Shown here: positions 1-8,898 of the stretch, in pieces
Position numbering within the stretch: the first letter of the stretch is position 1
How the letters are laid out: each line of letters starts with the position of its first letter
Source: Rhodoblastus acidophilus
GTDB lineage: Bacteria; Pseudomonadota; Alphaproteobacteria; Rhizobiales; Beijerinckiaceae
DNA length: 64,000 nucleotides
Direction: 5' to 3'
Assembly (NCBI RefSeq): GCF_025961575.1
Contig: NZ_JAOQNX010000022.1
Coordinates: forward strand, 26,143 to 90,142
Made by a program: the position numbers and the translations under genes
Notes under the pieces: generated by a model
Told to the model about the DNA's origin: nothing
Database searches by the model: none
What the model saw: only the letters and a program-made list of their open reading frames with translations

Positions 1-408
1 ACATCCATACGCCTTGAGCGTCTTTCGTGCGCCTCGCTGATCGAAAGCGGTAGCTTCGGAGGACCGGCGGGGATGGAACCGAATCGCTGCGGCGCTTGCG
101 CCTTTTTGCCACCTTGCGGCAAGGGAGCGAGAAGCGGTTTTAAAATCAAGGGTTTTAATGGAAAGCGTTACGGCGGCGCGCTCAGCTTCAGCACCAAAAA
201 AGCATCAAGGTCGACTTTGGGTGACATGCTGTGGCTTGGGATTATAAACGGAATTTTCGGCAACCTTATGATTCACAAAGGTTCTGTGAGCAAGTTGGGT
301 CTTTTCGCAAAGGTGTGATTTAAACTTTTGCGAAATTGCAATTATTGATTTCTCAAAAATGAAAAATGATTGTCACAAAATAATCATATAATTTCTGGAG
401 GGCGAATT
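1..408. other. Left-edge stretch without a supported gene
   Basis: I see no gene with family-like features here. An 81-codon frame at 73-318 has a GGAGG about 10 bases before its ATG but no recognisable domain and an unremarkable composition, so I do not call it. The last 100 bases before the next gene are AT-rich, which fits a promoter/leader region, but no well-spaced -35/-10 pair is evident. Confidence 0.5.
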
Positions 409-621
409 ATGTCTTATATTGGCGACAACTCGAGCTTGAGCTTAATTGATCGTGAGCTCATGCTCGCGCGCTTGGAGCTCAGTTCCACACCTTGCGATCC
501 GGAAGCGGCGGGCCGTGCATTACGTCACATGTACCATGCGCTTCGCCTCATCAGCGAGGAGATCGCCGACGACCCTCAAAACTTTGAATCTTCATTGAAT
601 TTCCCCTGTGGATTCGCCTAG
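409..621 (+). CDS. Small hypothetical protein (70 aa) upstream of a LuxR regulator
   Basis: A 70-residue acidic, probably helical protein of unknown function. The ATG at 409 is chosen over an in-frame ATG at 370 because CTGGAGGG lies directly upstream of 409 at normal spacing. The core contains Leu/Arg-rich helices (roughly residues 10-50) and no cysteine cluster, signal peptide or membrane segment. Its 3' end overlaps the GTG start of the following LuxR-type regulator by 14 bases, which suggests translational coupling and perhaps a role with that regulator. I do not recognise the family. Confidence 0.55.
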   Translation: MSYIGDNSSLSLIDRELMLARLELSSTPCDPEAAGRALRHMYHALRLISEEIADDPQNFESSLNFPCGFA

Positions 622-1417
622 CAGCCAGCCGTGTCGACGCGATTCGCTGTTAGTGTCCTCAGAGTTCACGGAGCGCCAGATGGCCTCTCTTTACTTGCCT
701 GAAAACTTTCGGGCGCTGCAAAATCCTCCCCGCCAGGACTCGAGCGACCAAGACGCCGTTTCCTCTCCAGGGCAGGCGTCAGAGAAGCTGACCCAACATC
801 CGCTGGTCATCGTCATCGAGCGCAACATTTTCCTTCGCGCCTGCATTGTGCGCAGCATTTCGCATCATGTCGCCGATCACGTGAAAGCCTATTCGAGTCT
901 CGCCGAGCTCGCGGAACAGGACATCCAGTCGCCATGCACGGTCGCCCTGTTGTCCACCCTGCATTTGAGCGCCGAAGAAGCCGACGCGGAGTTCGCCATC
1001 CTCACGAACCTGGGCTCGCGTCTGCGAACCATGGTTCTCGCGAAGACCGACGATCTCAACGACACCCTGCACGCGCTCAGTCAAGGCGCGAACGGCTTCA
1101 TTTCCGTGAATGTCGACTTCGATGTTCTGATCCAGGCCCTTGGCTTCGTGGCGGCAGGCGGGACCTATGTTCCCGCGCAATGCCTCCTCGCCGCCCGCGC
1201 CAACCCGTCGCCGCCCGCGGAAACGCAGGCGGCCAATGCGATTACCAGCCGTGAGAAGGCGGTGATCAAGGCGATCCGCGAGGGCAAGTCGAACAAGGTG
1301 ATCGCCTATGAACTCAATATGTGCGAAAGCACGGTCAAGGTTCACGTCCGGCACATCATGAAAAAGCTCCACGCCAAAAACCGCACCGAACTCGCGATCA
1401 AGAGCATGGATCTGTGA
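608..1417 (+). CDS. LuxR/NarL-family transcriptional regulator with a degenerate receiver-like domain
   Basis: A 269-residue protein with a receiver-like domain at about residues 65-190 and a C-terminal LuxR-type helix-turn-helix at about 205-265. The HTH contains the typical run of Thr-Ser-Arg-Glu, Ser-Asn-Lys-Val-Ile-Ala and Ser-Thr-Val-Lys-Val-His. The receiver lacks the usual acidic pair after strand 1 (it reads VIVIERN), and the phospho-acceptor Asp after strand 3 is replaced in ALLSTLHLS, so phosphorylation-independent action is likely. The GTG at 608 overlaps the preceding small gene; the ATG at 680 is an alternative that keeps both domains. The position beside wza-like and polysaccharide genes suggests control of exopolysaccharide synthesis (inference). 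Confidence 0.82.
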   Translation: MDSPSSQPCRRDSLLVSSEFTERQMASLYLPENFRALQNPPRQDSSDQDAVSSPGQASEKLTQHPLVIVIERNIFLRACIVRSISHHVADHVKAYSSLAELAEQDIQSPCTVALLSTLHLSAEEADAEFAILTNLGSRLRTMVLAKTDDLNDTLHALSQGANGFISVNVDFDVLIQALGFVAAGGTYVPAQCLLAARANPSPPAETQAANAITSREKAVIKAIREGKSNKVIAYELNMCESTVKVHVRHIMKKLHAKNRTELAIKSMDL

Positions 1418-1427
1418 GAGCGAAGGT

Positions 1428-1455
1428 TTTCCGGCCGCCGGGGCGGCGGCCGAAA
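1428..1455. terminator. Bidirectional hairpin terminator between convergent genes
   Basis: A 9-bp perfect GC stem (CGGCCGCCG at 1432-1440, CGGCGGCCG at 1444-1452) with a 3-base loop, flanked by TTT on the left and AAA on the right. It sits between the convergent regulator and export-protein genes, so it can serve both strands. Confidence 0.75.
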
Positions 1456-1459
1456 CCGC

Positions 1460-2755
1460 TTATCGCAGAACCGAGACGGAGGTCGGCGGCGACGCCTCCT
1501 TGATCTTGATCTCCACCACATCTCCTGGAGTGAGTTGGGTGTCGCGATCCACGTTCATCGTGGACACGCGGCCCTTGGTCTCGCGCGCGAGCCGGATCTC
1601 CAGGCGGGAGTTGTCATCCGCAAGCAATTGCGAGCGCGCGGTCGAGGTGAGCTTCAGCTTTTCCTGAGCCGCGTCGCGCTTGATCCGCGTCTCGGCGAGG
1701 GCGGCTCTGGCCTCCTTCAATTCCTTCAGCAAGCCCGTCTTGCGGTCGTCTTGCAGATGCTGCAGCTGCCGGGTCAGATCCGCGGATTGCTTTTGCAGCT
1801 GCAATAAGCCGTCGGTCACCTGCAGGGCGCGAGTCTGGGAAAAAAGCAGCGCGCGCCGCGCTTCGAGAACGCGCGGATTCGCCACGTTTCCCATCTTGAG
1901 CAGTTCGACCATCCGGCGCAGGTCTTCGTTGTCCGCTTTCGCGGCCTCCTCCTCGTCACGCTGCCGCGATTGCAGCACGGCGGTGCGCGAGGACAGTTGG
2001 TTGATGGAGTCGCGCAGGAAGTCCTGCTCGCGGGCGTAGTCGAGCGCGCGCGCTTGCATGATGTCGTTCTCGATCTGGATCATGTGCGCGTCCACGGTCC
2101 TGGGCGGCGCATCGCCGGACGGGTTCATGTCGAGGCGCTGCGCGCCTTTCAATTCGCCTTCGATCCGGGCGACCTGCGCCTCCGCCTTGGTCATCTCGAC
2201 GCAAAGGGTGTCGTATTCCGCCTTGTAGGACGCCATGTCCATGACGGGGTTCGCGGATTTCCAGGCCGCCTGATCGACGCCGCCGGCCAAGGCCACCGCC
2301 TGGCGCACCGTCATCTCAGGCCGGTACGGGATCTCGCCGGGGCGCGCGACGTCGCCGTCGACGTAGACAGGCCGGTAATCGGCGACGGCGGCGCTGACTT
2401 CGTCGCGCTGGATGACGACGAGGAGCTCGCGTCCATCCGGCGATCTGCGGCGGTAGACTTTTCGCGCGAAGCGGGCTTGCACGGCCTGGCGCAGCTCTTC
2501 CGTCGACAGGCCGGCGACCGTCAGCGCGCCGATCAGGGGAAAGGCGACCGCGCCATCGGGTTGAACCCGGTTGCGCATGTTCAATTCCGGCAAGCCGGCG
2601 ACCGAGACCTCGATCACGTCGCCGGGATGAATCCGGTAGGGCGGCCGATCCGGCGCCGCCGCGCTGCCATCCGGCCCCGCACAGATGAGGAGGGAGGCCA
2701 CGCCAAGCGTGGCCAAGCCGGTGAGACATCTTGAACGATCAAGTGGAGAGGACAT
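1460..2755 (-). CDS. Polysaccharide export protein (Wza/Poly_export family)
   Basis: A 431-residue exported protein for polysaccharide translocation across the outer membrane. It starts at the ATG at 2755 behind AAGGGA and has an N-terminal signal sequence (hydrophobic stretch TLGVASLLICAG). The Poly_export domain (PYRIHPGDVIEVSVAGLPEL) is at about residues 40-130, followed by a SLBB-like soluble ligand-binding region with PVYVDGDVARPGEIPY. The C-terminal half (about 220-400) is Gln/Glu/Arg-rich and predicted coiled coil, as in export proteins that contact a periplasmic partner. It has Cys in the signal region but no clear lipobox. An operon with the downstream-coordinate dehydratase gene (11-base gap) is likely. 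Confidence 0.85.
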   Translation of the reverse strand: MSSPLDRSRCLTGLATLGVASLLICAGPDGSAAAPDRPPYRIHPGDVIEVSVAGLPELNMRNRVQPDGAVAFPLIGALTVAGLSTEELRQAVQARFARKVYRRRSPDGRELLVVIQRDEVSAAVADYRPVYVDGDVARPGEIPYRPEMTVRQAVALAGGVDQAAWKSANPVMDMASYKAEYDTLCVEMTKAEAQVARIEGELKGAQRLDMNPSGDAPPRTVDAHMIQIENDIMQARALDYAREQDFLRDSINQLSSRTAVLQSRQRDEEEAAKADNEDLRRMVELLKMGNVANPRVLEARRALLFSQTRALQVTDGLLQLQKQSADLTRQLQHLQDDRKTGLLKELKEARAALAETRIKRDAAQEKLKLTSTARSQLLADDNSRLEIRLARETKGRVSTMNVDRDTQLTPGDVVEIKIKEASPPTSVSVLR

Positions 2756-2765
2756 GGCGTTTCCC

Positions 2766-4040
2766 TTACCGGAACTCGGGATTGGCGAGCTGGAGCTGGC
2801 TCGCGACGGGCGTCTGGGCGCATACGAGCTTCTGGTCATTCTCCAGCAAGCGCGCCGGGAAGGATGCGCCGCGGCGGGCGCCCGCGGTCCGGGTCCCCGA
2901 ACGACACTCGCCCAGGCGGCGTGTGCGGACAAATTCCGGCACGACCGCGATCAGCTTGCGCTTGACCTCCTCAACGTTGCGCGCATTCGCGGCCGCGAGC
3001 AGGCTGTCGATCAGTTGCAGCTTCGGCGCCGGATCGAATTGCGGAGCCGCGCTGCGCACGCCTTCCACCTCTGTCGGCGTCAGAATCTCCCAGTCGTAAT
3101 TGAGGACTTCGTGCAGTTTTTCTCCCGGACGCATGCCGACGAATTCGACGCCGATGTCCTTGAAAGGGGTCAGGCCTGCGCGACGGATCATCTCGACGGC
3201 GAGGTCGAGGATGAGGACAGGCTTTCCCATGTCCAGGATGTAAAGGGCGAAGCCCGTCTGCGGGAGCGATGACGCCGCGAGCACAAGACGGACCGCGCCG
3301 TCGATGGACATGAGGAAGCGGGTCATTTTGGGATGCGTCACCGTCACCGGGCCGCCGTTCTGGATTTGCCGCTGGAACAGCGGCACGACGGAGCCGGATG
3401 AGCCCACGACATTGCCGAAGCGCACCAGGCTGGTGCGAATTCCGGAAAAGCGCAGGGCGCGATCATGGACGTAAAGTTCCGCGACGCGTTTGGTCAGGCC
3501 CATGCACGAGGAGGGATTGACCGCCTTGTCCGTGGAGATCATGACGAAATCAGCGCCGAACGCGCAGCACAGATCCAGCGTGATCTTGGTTCCCAGCACG
3601 TTCGTCCGCACCGCTTCGATGACATTGTGGTCTTCGAGCAAGGGAACGTGCTTCAAGGCGGCGGCGTGAAAGACGATGTCCGGATTTTCGCGCACAAAAA
3701 GATCGCGCATCGCCGTTTCATCGCGAATGTCGCAGATGCAGGCGGGAGCGGCGAGCTTGGGATGGTTCTGCGCGGTCGCGTAGCTGACCTGATACAGATT
3801 ATGCTCGCAGGAGTCGATCAGGCACAGGCGCGCCGGGTCGAAACCGGCGATCTGGGCGACGAGTTCCGAGCCGATCGATCCGCCCGCCCCCGTGACCATC
3901 ACACGCTTGCCGGCGATGCGCGCATGATGACCGTCCTTGACCGCGATTGGTCCGCACGCATTGCGTGGCGCGTCCATCGGGAGCGCGTCTTTCGCGTGGT
4001 TCAGGGTTCGCGGTTGTTGGAAAAACGAATGTGTGTTCAT
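2766..4040 (-). CDS. Nucleotide-sugar 4,6-dehydratase/epimerase, soluble CapD/WbpM-like
   Basis: A 424-residue extended SDR enzyme acting on a UDP-HexNAc-type sugar nucleotide for polysaccharide precursor synthesis. The Rossmann NAD motif is VMVTGAGGSIGSE at about residues 48-60. The active-site segment is STDKAVNPSSCMGLTKR, with Met where classical SDRs have Tyr; this is typical of CapD/WbpM/FlaA1-type 4,6-dehydratases. FHAAALKHVPLLE and MTRFLMS are further family marks. It lacks the N-terminal membrane segments of full-length WbpM/CapD, so it is the soluble type. The ATG at 4040 is preceded by GGAGGCTC. The last roughly 70 residues are not family-like. The exact substrate cannot be read from sequence. 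Confidence 0.83.
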   Translation of the reverse strand: MNTHSFFQQPRTLNHAKDALPMDAPRNACGPIAVKDGHHARIAGKRVMVTGAGGSIGSELVAQIAGFDPARLCLIDSCEHNLYQVSYATAQNHPKLAAPACICDIRDETAMRDLFVRENPDIVFHAAALKHVPLLEDHNVIEAVRTNVLGTKITLDLCCAFGADFVMISTDKAVNPSSCMGLTKRVAELYVHDRALRFSGIRTSLVRFGNVVGSSGSVVPLFQRQIQNGGPVTVTHPKMTRFLMSIDGAVRLVLAASSLPQTGFALYILDMGKPVLILDLAVEMIRRAGLTPFKDIGVEFVGMRPGEKLHEVLNYDWEILTPTEVEGVRSAAPQFDPAPKLQLIDSLLAAANARNVEEVKRKLIAVVPEFVRTRRLGECRSGTRTAGARRGASFPARLLENDQKLVCAQTPVASQLQLANPEFR

Positions 4041-4320
4041 TCATGAGCCTCCAAGTGCCGCCTCGACCCATGGGCCGGATGGCGCGCCTTCCCGCGTTTC
4101 CGTCGGGACATCGAGCCACGTGGGCTCTCGAACTCTGGAGCCTCGAGCTTAGAAACAAACGTTGTGCGATCGCCAGAAACGAAACGGACATTTTTTGGTT
4201 GGCTTTCGAGACGGCGTTGTGTCGAAAGGCGTACGCCGACACGAAAGAATTAACCCTGCGCCAAAAAGGCCAGCTATCGCCGACGCGCCGGTTTCCCAAT
4301 TCTGATCACGCTCAACCCGC
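4041..4320. promoter_or_regulatory. Divergent intergenic region between dehydratase and aminotransferase genes
   Basis: 280 bases separating the minus-strand dehydratase/export operon from the plus-strand polysaccharide operon, so promoters for both should lie here. The centre (about 4150-4270) is comparatively AT-rich. I could not identify a specific operator or a confident -35/-10 pair. Confidence 0.4.
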
Positions 4321-5472
4321 ATGAGGGATCAGATGTCCGTGCCATTCTTTCGCCCGTTGATCGGCGACAATGAAATCGAGGCGGCGGTCGCCGTGCTCCG
4401 TTCGGGCTGGCTGACCACCGGCCACAAATGCCAGGAATTTGAAAGAGCTTTCAGCGCCTTCCTCGGCGAGGGCGTCGAAGCGGTCGCGGTCAATTCCGCC
4501 ACCGCGGGTTTGCATCTGGCGGCGGAGGCCTGCGGGGTGCGCGCCGGCGACGAAGTGCTCGTGCCGACTTTGACTTTCACCGCGACCGCGGGCGCCTTTC
4601 ACCAGATGGGCGCCGAACCGATCCTGGTCGATGTCGATCCCAAAACCCTGACCATCGATTTGAACGATGCGGAGCGAAAAATGACGCCGCGCTGCAAGGC
4701 GATCGTCCCGGTCCATTTCGGCGGATGGCCGTGCGACATGGACGCCATTGTCGCCTTTGCGCATCGCCACGGTCTGCGCGTCATCGAGGACGCGGCGCAC
4801 GCGCTTCCCGCGGCCCGGGACGGCCGGCTCGTCGGGGCCGGCCCGTCCGACGCCTGCGTCTTCAGTTTTTACGCCAACAAGACGATCACGACGGGCGAAG
4901 GCGGCATGCTCGTCACGCGAGATTCCGAAATCGCCGGGAGAGCGCGAATGATGCGCTCGCACGGGTTTGATCGCGACGCGTTCGATCGCTTCAAGCGCGT
5001 CGGCGCGGCCTGGCGCTATGACATCATCGCGGCGGGCTACAAATATAATCTCACCGATCTCGCCGCCGCCATCGGCCTGGAGCAACTGAAGCGCGTTTTC
5101 GAATTCCAGGAGGCGCGCCAGCGCATCGCCGAGCATTACACTTCGGCGCTCGCAGGCTTGCCGATCGAGCTGCCGGCGCCGGCGCCCTCGAACGGACTGC
5201 ACGCTTGGCACCTGTATCCGATCCGCGTTCGGCCGGAGGCGCGATTTGGGCGCGACGAACTCATCAAGCGGCTGAACCAGGCCGAGATCGGCGTATCCGT
5301 GCACTACCTCCCGCTGCACATGACGAGCTACTGGCGGGCGCGGCCGGGCGCCGTCGGCGATTTTCCCGTCGCCTCCCGGCATTTTGAACAATCCGTGACG
5401 TTGCCGCTGTTTCCCGGCATGAGCCTGGACGAGGCGAACCAGGTGATCGAGGTCGTCAAAACGCTGGGGTGA
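4321..5472 (+). CDS. DegT/DnrJ/EryC1-family sugar aminotransferase
   Basis: A 383-residue PLP-dependent aminotransferase converting a keto-sugar nucleotide to an amino sugar. It carries the family features: NSATAGLHLAA near residue 60 for PLP phosphate binding, VIEDAAHALPA with the PLP-ring Asp near residue 155, and SFYANKTITTGEGGM with the Schiff-base Lys near residue 186. The YKYNLTDLAAAIGLEQL motif is also present. ATGs at 4321 and 4333 are both possible; the latter gives MSVPFFRP, the usual N-terminus of the family. It is the first gene of the plus-strand polysaccharide operon. With the 4,6-dehydratase encoded divergently it could make a UDP-4-amino-4,6-dideoxy-HexNAc sugar, the type of substrate used by the next gene (inference). 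Confidence 0.88.
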   Translation: MRDQMSVPFFRPLIGDNEIEAAVAVLRSGWLTTGHKCQEFERAFSAFLGEGVEAVAVNSATAGLHLAAEACGVRAGDEVLVPTLTFTATAGAFHQMGAEPILVDVDPKTLTIDLNDAERKMTPRCKAIVPVHFGGWPCDMDAIVAFAHRHGLRVIEDAAHALPAARDGRLVGAGPSDACVFSFYANKTITTGEGGMLVTRDSEIAGRARMMRSHGFDRDAFDRFKRVGAAWRYDIIAAGYKYNLTDLAAAIGLEQLKRVFEFQEARQRIAEHYTSALAGLPIELPAPAPSNGLHAWHLYPIRVRPEARFGRDELIKRLNQAEIGVSVHYLPLHMTSYWRARPGAVGDFPVASRHFEQSVTLPLFPGMSLDEANQVIEVVKTLG

Positions 5473-5478
5473 AGCCGC

Positions 5479-6183
5479 ATGACTTTCGTCGCTCAAGGGG
5501 CCGTGACAGGCCGGCAAGGAAGAGCCGAAATGGCGAAGCGGGCGCTGGACGTCTTCGCCTCCGCTTGCGGACTGGCGGCGCTGGCGCCGTTGTTCATGGT
5601 CGTCGCCGTCGCGGTGAAGCTCGACAGTCCCGGGCCAGCATTTTTCCGCCAGACCCGCGTCGGGCGCGACGGAAAACCGTTTCGCATCTGGAAATTCCGC
5701 AGCATGCGCGCGGCGGGGCGCGGTCCCAGCTTTACCGCAGAAGGCGATGCGCGCATCACCCGCGTGGGCGCCTGGATCCGGGCGGCCAAGATCGACGAGC
5801 TGCCGCAGTTGATCAATGTGTTCGTCGGCGACATGTCTCTGGTCGGGCCAAGGCCGGAAACGCCCGACCTGCTCGAGTTCTACGCGCCGGACCACCGCGC
5901 GCAAATGCTTTCCGTGCGGCCGGGCGTCACCGACTATGCCTCGCTGTTCCTGCGCGACGAGGGCGCCTTGCTCGCGCAGTCCGACGACGCCGCGCGGTTC
6001 TATCGCGAGAAGCTGATCCCGATGAAGGCGCTGCTCTTGAGGCGCTACCTGGCGGAGATGAGCCTGCGCGCCGACATCCGCATCGTCCTTCTCACGGTGG
6101 CCGCGCTGTTCCGGCGCGGCGCCAGAACCGAGGAAGAGGCGCATGCGCTTCTCACGGAGAAGCCATGGTCGCCAAACATTTAA
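5479..6183 (+). CDS. Undecaprenyl-phosphate sugar-1-phosphate transferase (PglC/bacterial sugar transferase family)
   Basis: A 234-residue monotopic membrane enzyme that starts repeat-unit synthesis by moving a phospho-sugar from UDP-sugar to undecaprenyl phosphate. The N-terminal re-entrant hydrophobic helix (ACGLAALAPLFMVVAVAV) is followed by DSPGPAFFRQTRVG, FRIWKFRSM, the TRVGAWIRAAKIDELPQL segment with the Asp-Glu catalytic dyad, and DMSLVGPRPE, all signatures of the family. The length matches small PglC-type enzymes that lack the WcaJ multi-pass N-terminus. It lies 6 bases after the aminotransferase gene, and its 3' end overlaps the flippase start by 19 bases. Confidence 0.9.
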   Translation: MTFVAQGAVTGRQGRAEMAKRALDVFASACGLAALAPLFMVVAVAVKLDSPGPAFFRQTRVGRDGKPFRIWKFRSMRAAGRGPSFTAEGDARITRVGAWIRAAKIDELPQLINVFVGDMSLVGPRPETPDLLEFYAPDHRAQMLSVRPGVTDYASLFLRDEGALLAQSDDAARFYREKLIPMKALLLRRYLAEMSLRADIRIVLLTVAALFRRGARTEEEAHALLTEKPWSPNI

Positions 6184-7517
6184 GTTCAAATGGTTTCAAA
6201 CTGAGATTCCAGCGCGGCTCGATCTTCCGCAAGACGGCGAATCTTTCCGTGATGACGGCCGCGGGGCAGTTCACGTTCGTGCTGTTTCTTCCCCTGCTGT
6301 CTCATCTCTATACGCCGGCGGATTTCGGCGTGTTCACGGTCTATCTTTCGCTCGTGAACATTTTGGGACCCGTGGTCTCCCTGAAATTCGATTCCGCGCT
6401 CTACGGCGCCGCGTCGCGCGAGGAGGCCCGCCCCTTGCTGCTGCTGGCGCTGATCTCCAATGCGCTGGTGTCCCTGATCGCGGTCGGTTTTTTCGCATCG
6501 CCCGTTTCGGTCGCCCTGGCGATGCCGTCCACGGGCCTCCTGGTTCCGATCGGCCTCGTCTTGACCGGATTGTGGAGCACCACCTCCGCCTGGGCCATCC
6601 GCAACGACGCGCTGTCGACGCTCGCGACCGCGCGCTTCGTCCAGCCTGTCCTCATGACGATTCTGCAGGTCGTCGGCAGCCTTGCCGGCTCCTCGTCCAC
6701 GATCCTGATCGTTGCGCATATCATCAGCCATTCCGTCTATTCCGGCCTCATCTTCTGGAAGACTCTTCATAAGGCCGATCTGAAGCAGGCGATCTGGAAC
6801 GACGCCGCATTGCTCAGAGGCAAGGCCTGGGACAACAGGCTGTTTCCGCTGTTGGTGACGCCAGCCAACGTCGCCTCGCAGCTGGTCGCGAACGCGCCGC
6901 CGATCCTGATGGGGCTGCTTTACGGAGCGGAGATCGCCGGCTTGTGCGGCATGGCGCTGCGTTTCGTGTTCGCGCCGATCGCGATCATATCCTTGCCCTT
7001 GGGCCATGTCTTCACGTCGCTGATCTGCAATTCCAGCGATCCAGCGGAGGTCAGGAGACTCGGGCGGAAAATCCTGGCGACCAGTTTTCTCATCGTCTGC
7101 GCGCCGCTTCTGGTCTTTGGCGCGCTGGCGCCGCTGTTCGCCGGACCGCTGCTCGGCGACAAATGGGCGGCCACCGGGCAGATCGCTTCGGCGCTCGCGG
7201 TGTTCGCGGCCGGCATCGCGCTGGTCACCCCTTTCAACGAAACGACGTCCATCTTCCATTTCCAGAAACTGCGCTTCATCGTCGAGGCGATCACCAGCGT
7301 CCTGGTGTTTGCGACCGCGTTCGTTAGCGCTTTCGCGGGCGCGAGCGCCCTGACGACGATCTGGCTTCTGTCGGCGGCGGGCGCCTTCGGTTCGATCTAC
7401 GGCATGTTGCGGATCTGGTCGATGCTTCAGACCGCGCTGGCGAGACGGCGCTCGCCGGAGTCCGCCCTTGAAGCCGCCGGACGGGAGCCCTCCCGGACGC
7501 CCGCCTATACCCCTTAA
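6165..7517 (+). CDS. Polysaccharide flippase, Wzx/MATE-like
   Basis: A 450-residue integral membrane protein with about 10-12 hydrophobic segments, starting with GSIFRKTANLSVMTAAGQFTFVLFL and the SHLYTPADFGVFTVYLSLV segment typical of Wzx/PST-type oligosaccharide-lipid flippases. It should move lipid-linked repeat units across the inner membrane. The ATG at 6165 is preceded by CGGAGAAGCC and overlaps the preceding transferase gene. The same open frame extends upstream to 5469, but that part lies inside the transferase gene in another frame and is not part of this protein. Confidence 0.85.
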   Translation: MVAKHLSSNGFKLRFQRGSIFRKTANLSVMTAAGQFTFVLFLPLLSHLYTPADFGVFTVYLSLVNILGPVVSLKFDSALYGAASREEARPLLLLALISNALVSLIAVGFFASPVSVALAMPSTGLLVPIGLVLTGLWSTTSAWAIRNDALSTLATARFVQPVLMTILQVVGSLAGSSSTILIVAHIISHSVYSGLIFWKTLHKADLKQAIWNDAALLRGKAWDNRLFPLLVTPANVASQLVANAPPILMGLLYGAEIAGLCGMALRFVFAPIAIISLPLGHVFTSLICNSSDPAEVRRLGRKILATSFLIVCAPLLVFGALAPLFAGPLLGDKWAATGQIASALAVFAAGIALVTPFNETTSIFHFQKLRFIVEAITSVLVFATAFVSAFAGASALTTIWLLSAAGAFGSIYGMLRIWSMLQTALARRRSPESALEAAGREPSRTPAYTP

Positions 7518-7692
7518 GCGGTAGACGCGGCGCATTCGGGTCTCCCGAAGCGTCGATCGGCGTCCATCCAAATGGCGCCGCGGCGGCCAAAGACGGAATT
7601 GACCCGATCAGGGTTCGGCCGGAGCATCTTGTGACAACGCCCGCGTCCGCTTCTCGCCAAGCCGATGCGCAAGACCTTGGAAAGGAAGCGTC

Positions 7693-8898
7693 GTGCCCGC
7701 GCATCTTCTCTTTATCGGCGGCGAAGATCACCACATGCGTTTGCCGTTCATGCTGGCCTTGAAGGCGCGCGGCTACCGCATTTCCGCGGCGGCGTCCGGC
7801 GATCCCGGCCCCTTCGCCAAAGCGGGCCTCGATTTCTGGCCCATCACCTTCGATCGTTACATCTCGCCGTTCAGCGATTTGAAAAGCGTCGACCGACTCG
7901 CGAAGGCGCTGCGCCGCATCAATGCGGACGTCGCCCATTGCTTCGATACGAAGCTCGGCGTGCTGACGCCGCTGGCGGCCGCCGAGCTGCCACGCACGAG
8001 GATCGTGCGCACGATCAACGGGCGCGGCTGGATGTTTTCCTCGCGGTCGCCGGTCGCGCTCGGTCTGCGCCTGCTCTATCCCGCCTTGCAGCGGAGGGCT
8101 GCCCGGCGCACCGACGCGACGGTGTTCGAACACGATGGCGACCGCCGGTTCTTTGCGCAGCATCGCCTGCTCGACCAAAGCGTTTGCGAAGTCATTCCCG
8201 GCGCGGGGATCGACGTCGAGGGCTTCGACCGCTCGCGCGCCAATGGCGTTTCGCGCACAGACCTGCGGCAGATGCTTGATCTCGGGGATGCGCCCGTGGT
8301 CTTCACCGCCACGCGCGTCACGCGGCAAAAGGGCATCCCGGCGCTGCTGAAAGCCGCCAGACTTGTGCATGGCCAGCGGCCCGACGTGCGGTTCGTCATT
8401 GCCGGACCCTGCGAGGGAAGTGGTCGGTTCGCAATGCGCCCCGCCGATTTCGAAGCCCATGCGCCCTATGTGGTCTATCTCGGTTCGCGCAGCGATGTGC
8501 CGTCGCTCCTCGGCATGGCCGATATCTTCGCCTTCCCCTCCGAATATGCGGAAGGCGTTCCGCGCGCCGTGATGGAGGCGGCGCTGGCGGAACTGCCGAT
8601 TGTCGCGACGGAGCTGTCGGGCTGCCGCGAGATCGTCGATCCCGGACGAACCGGATTGCTGACGCCGCTGCGCGACCCCAAAGCGCTCGCGAACGCCGTT
8701 CTGGAGCTTCTGCGCGATCCGGTTCGGGCGCGACGGATGGGCGCAAACGCCTCCCCGCTCATTCGCGGCGCCTTCGGTCTCGACAATGTCGTCGCGCGGC
8801 ATGCGGCGCTCTACGAGCGCCTGCTGCGGCTTCCCTCGTCAGAGAGCCCGCGAGATGTGCCGAGGCGGAACGAATGCCTCCTCGATCCGGCCGCATGA
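7693..8898 (+). CDS. Glycosyltransferase family 4-like (GT-B)
   Basis: A 401-residue retaining GT-B glycosyltransferase with a GTG start behind GGAAAGGAAG. The N-terminal domain begins HLLFIGGEDHHMRLPFMLAL. The C-terminal domain carries VFTATRVTRQKGIPALLKAA and the donor-binding FAFPSEYAEGVPRAVMEAAL segment with the ...E-G-...-E pattern of GT4 enzymes, followed by PIVATELSGCREIV. It should add a sugar to the lipid-linked repeat unit; donor and acceptor are not readable. A 175-base gap with no gene separates it from the flippase. Its stop overlaps the next gene by ATGA. Confidence 0.88.
   Translation: MPAHLLFIGGEDHHMRLPFMLALKARGYRISAAASGDPGPFAKAGLDFWPITFDRYISPFSDLKSVDRLAKALRRINADVAHCFDTKLGVLTPLAAAELPRTRIVRTINGRGWMFSSRSPVALGLRLLYPALQRRAARRTDATVFEHDGDRRFFAQHRLLDQSVCEVIPGAGIDVEGFDRSRANGVSRTDLRQMLDLGDAPVVFTATRVTRQKGIPALLKAARLVHGQRPDVRFVIAGPCEGSGRFAMRPADFEAHAPYVVYLGSRSDVPSLLGMADIFAFPSEYAEGVPRAVMEAALAELPIVATELSGCREIVDPGRTGLLTPLRDPKALANAVLELLRDPVRARRMGANASPLIRGAFGLDNVVARHAALYERLLRLPSSESPRDVPRRNECLLDPAA

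Noticed and set aside
73..318. 81-codon plus-strand frame near the left edge
   Set aside because: No recognisable domain, no conserved-looking segment and no neighbour coupling; the GGAGG is at a rather long distance. Not enough to call a gene.
5469..6164. Upstream part of the frame that contains the flippase
   Set aside because: Lies in another frame within the phospho-sugar transferase gene and has no domain features; the flippase starts at 6165.
4312..6189. 625-codon minus-strand frame opposite the aminotransferase and transferase genes
   Set aside because: Antisense to two clear protein families; its Arg/His/Gly-rich composition is typical of shadow frames in GC-rich DNA.
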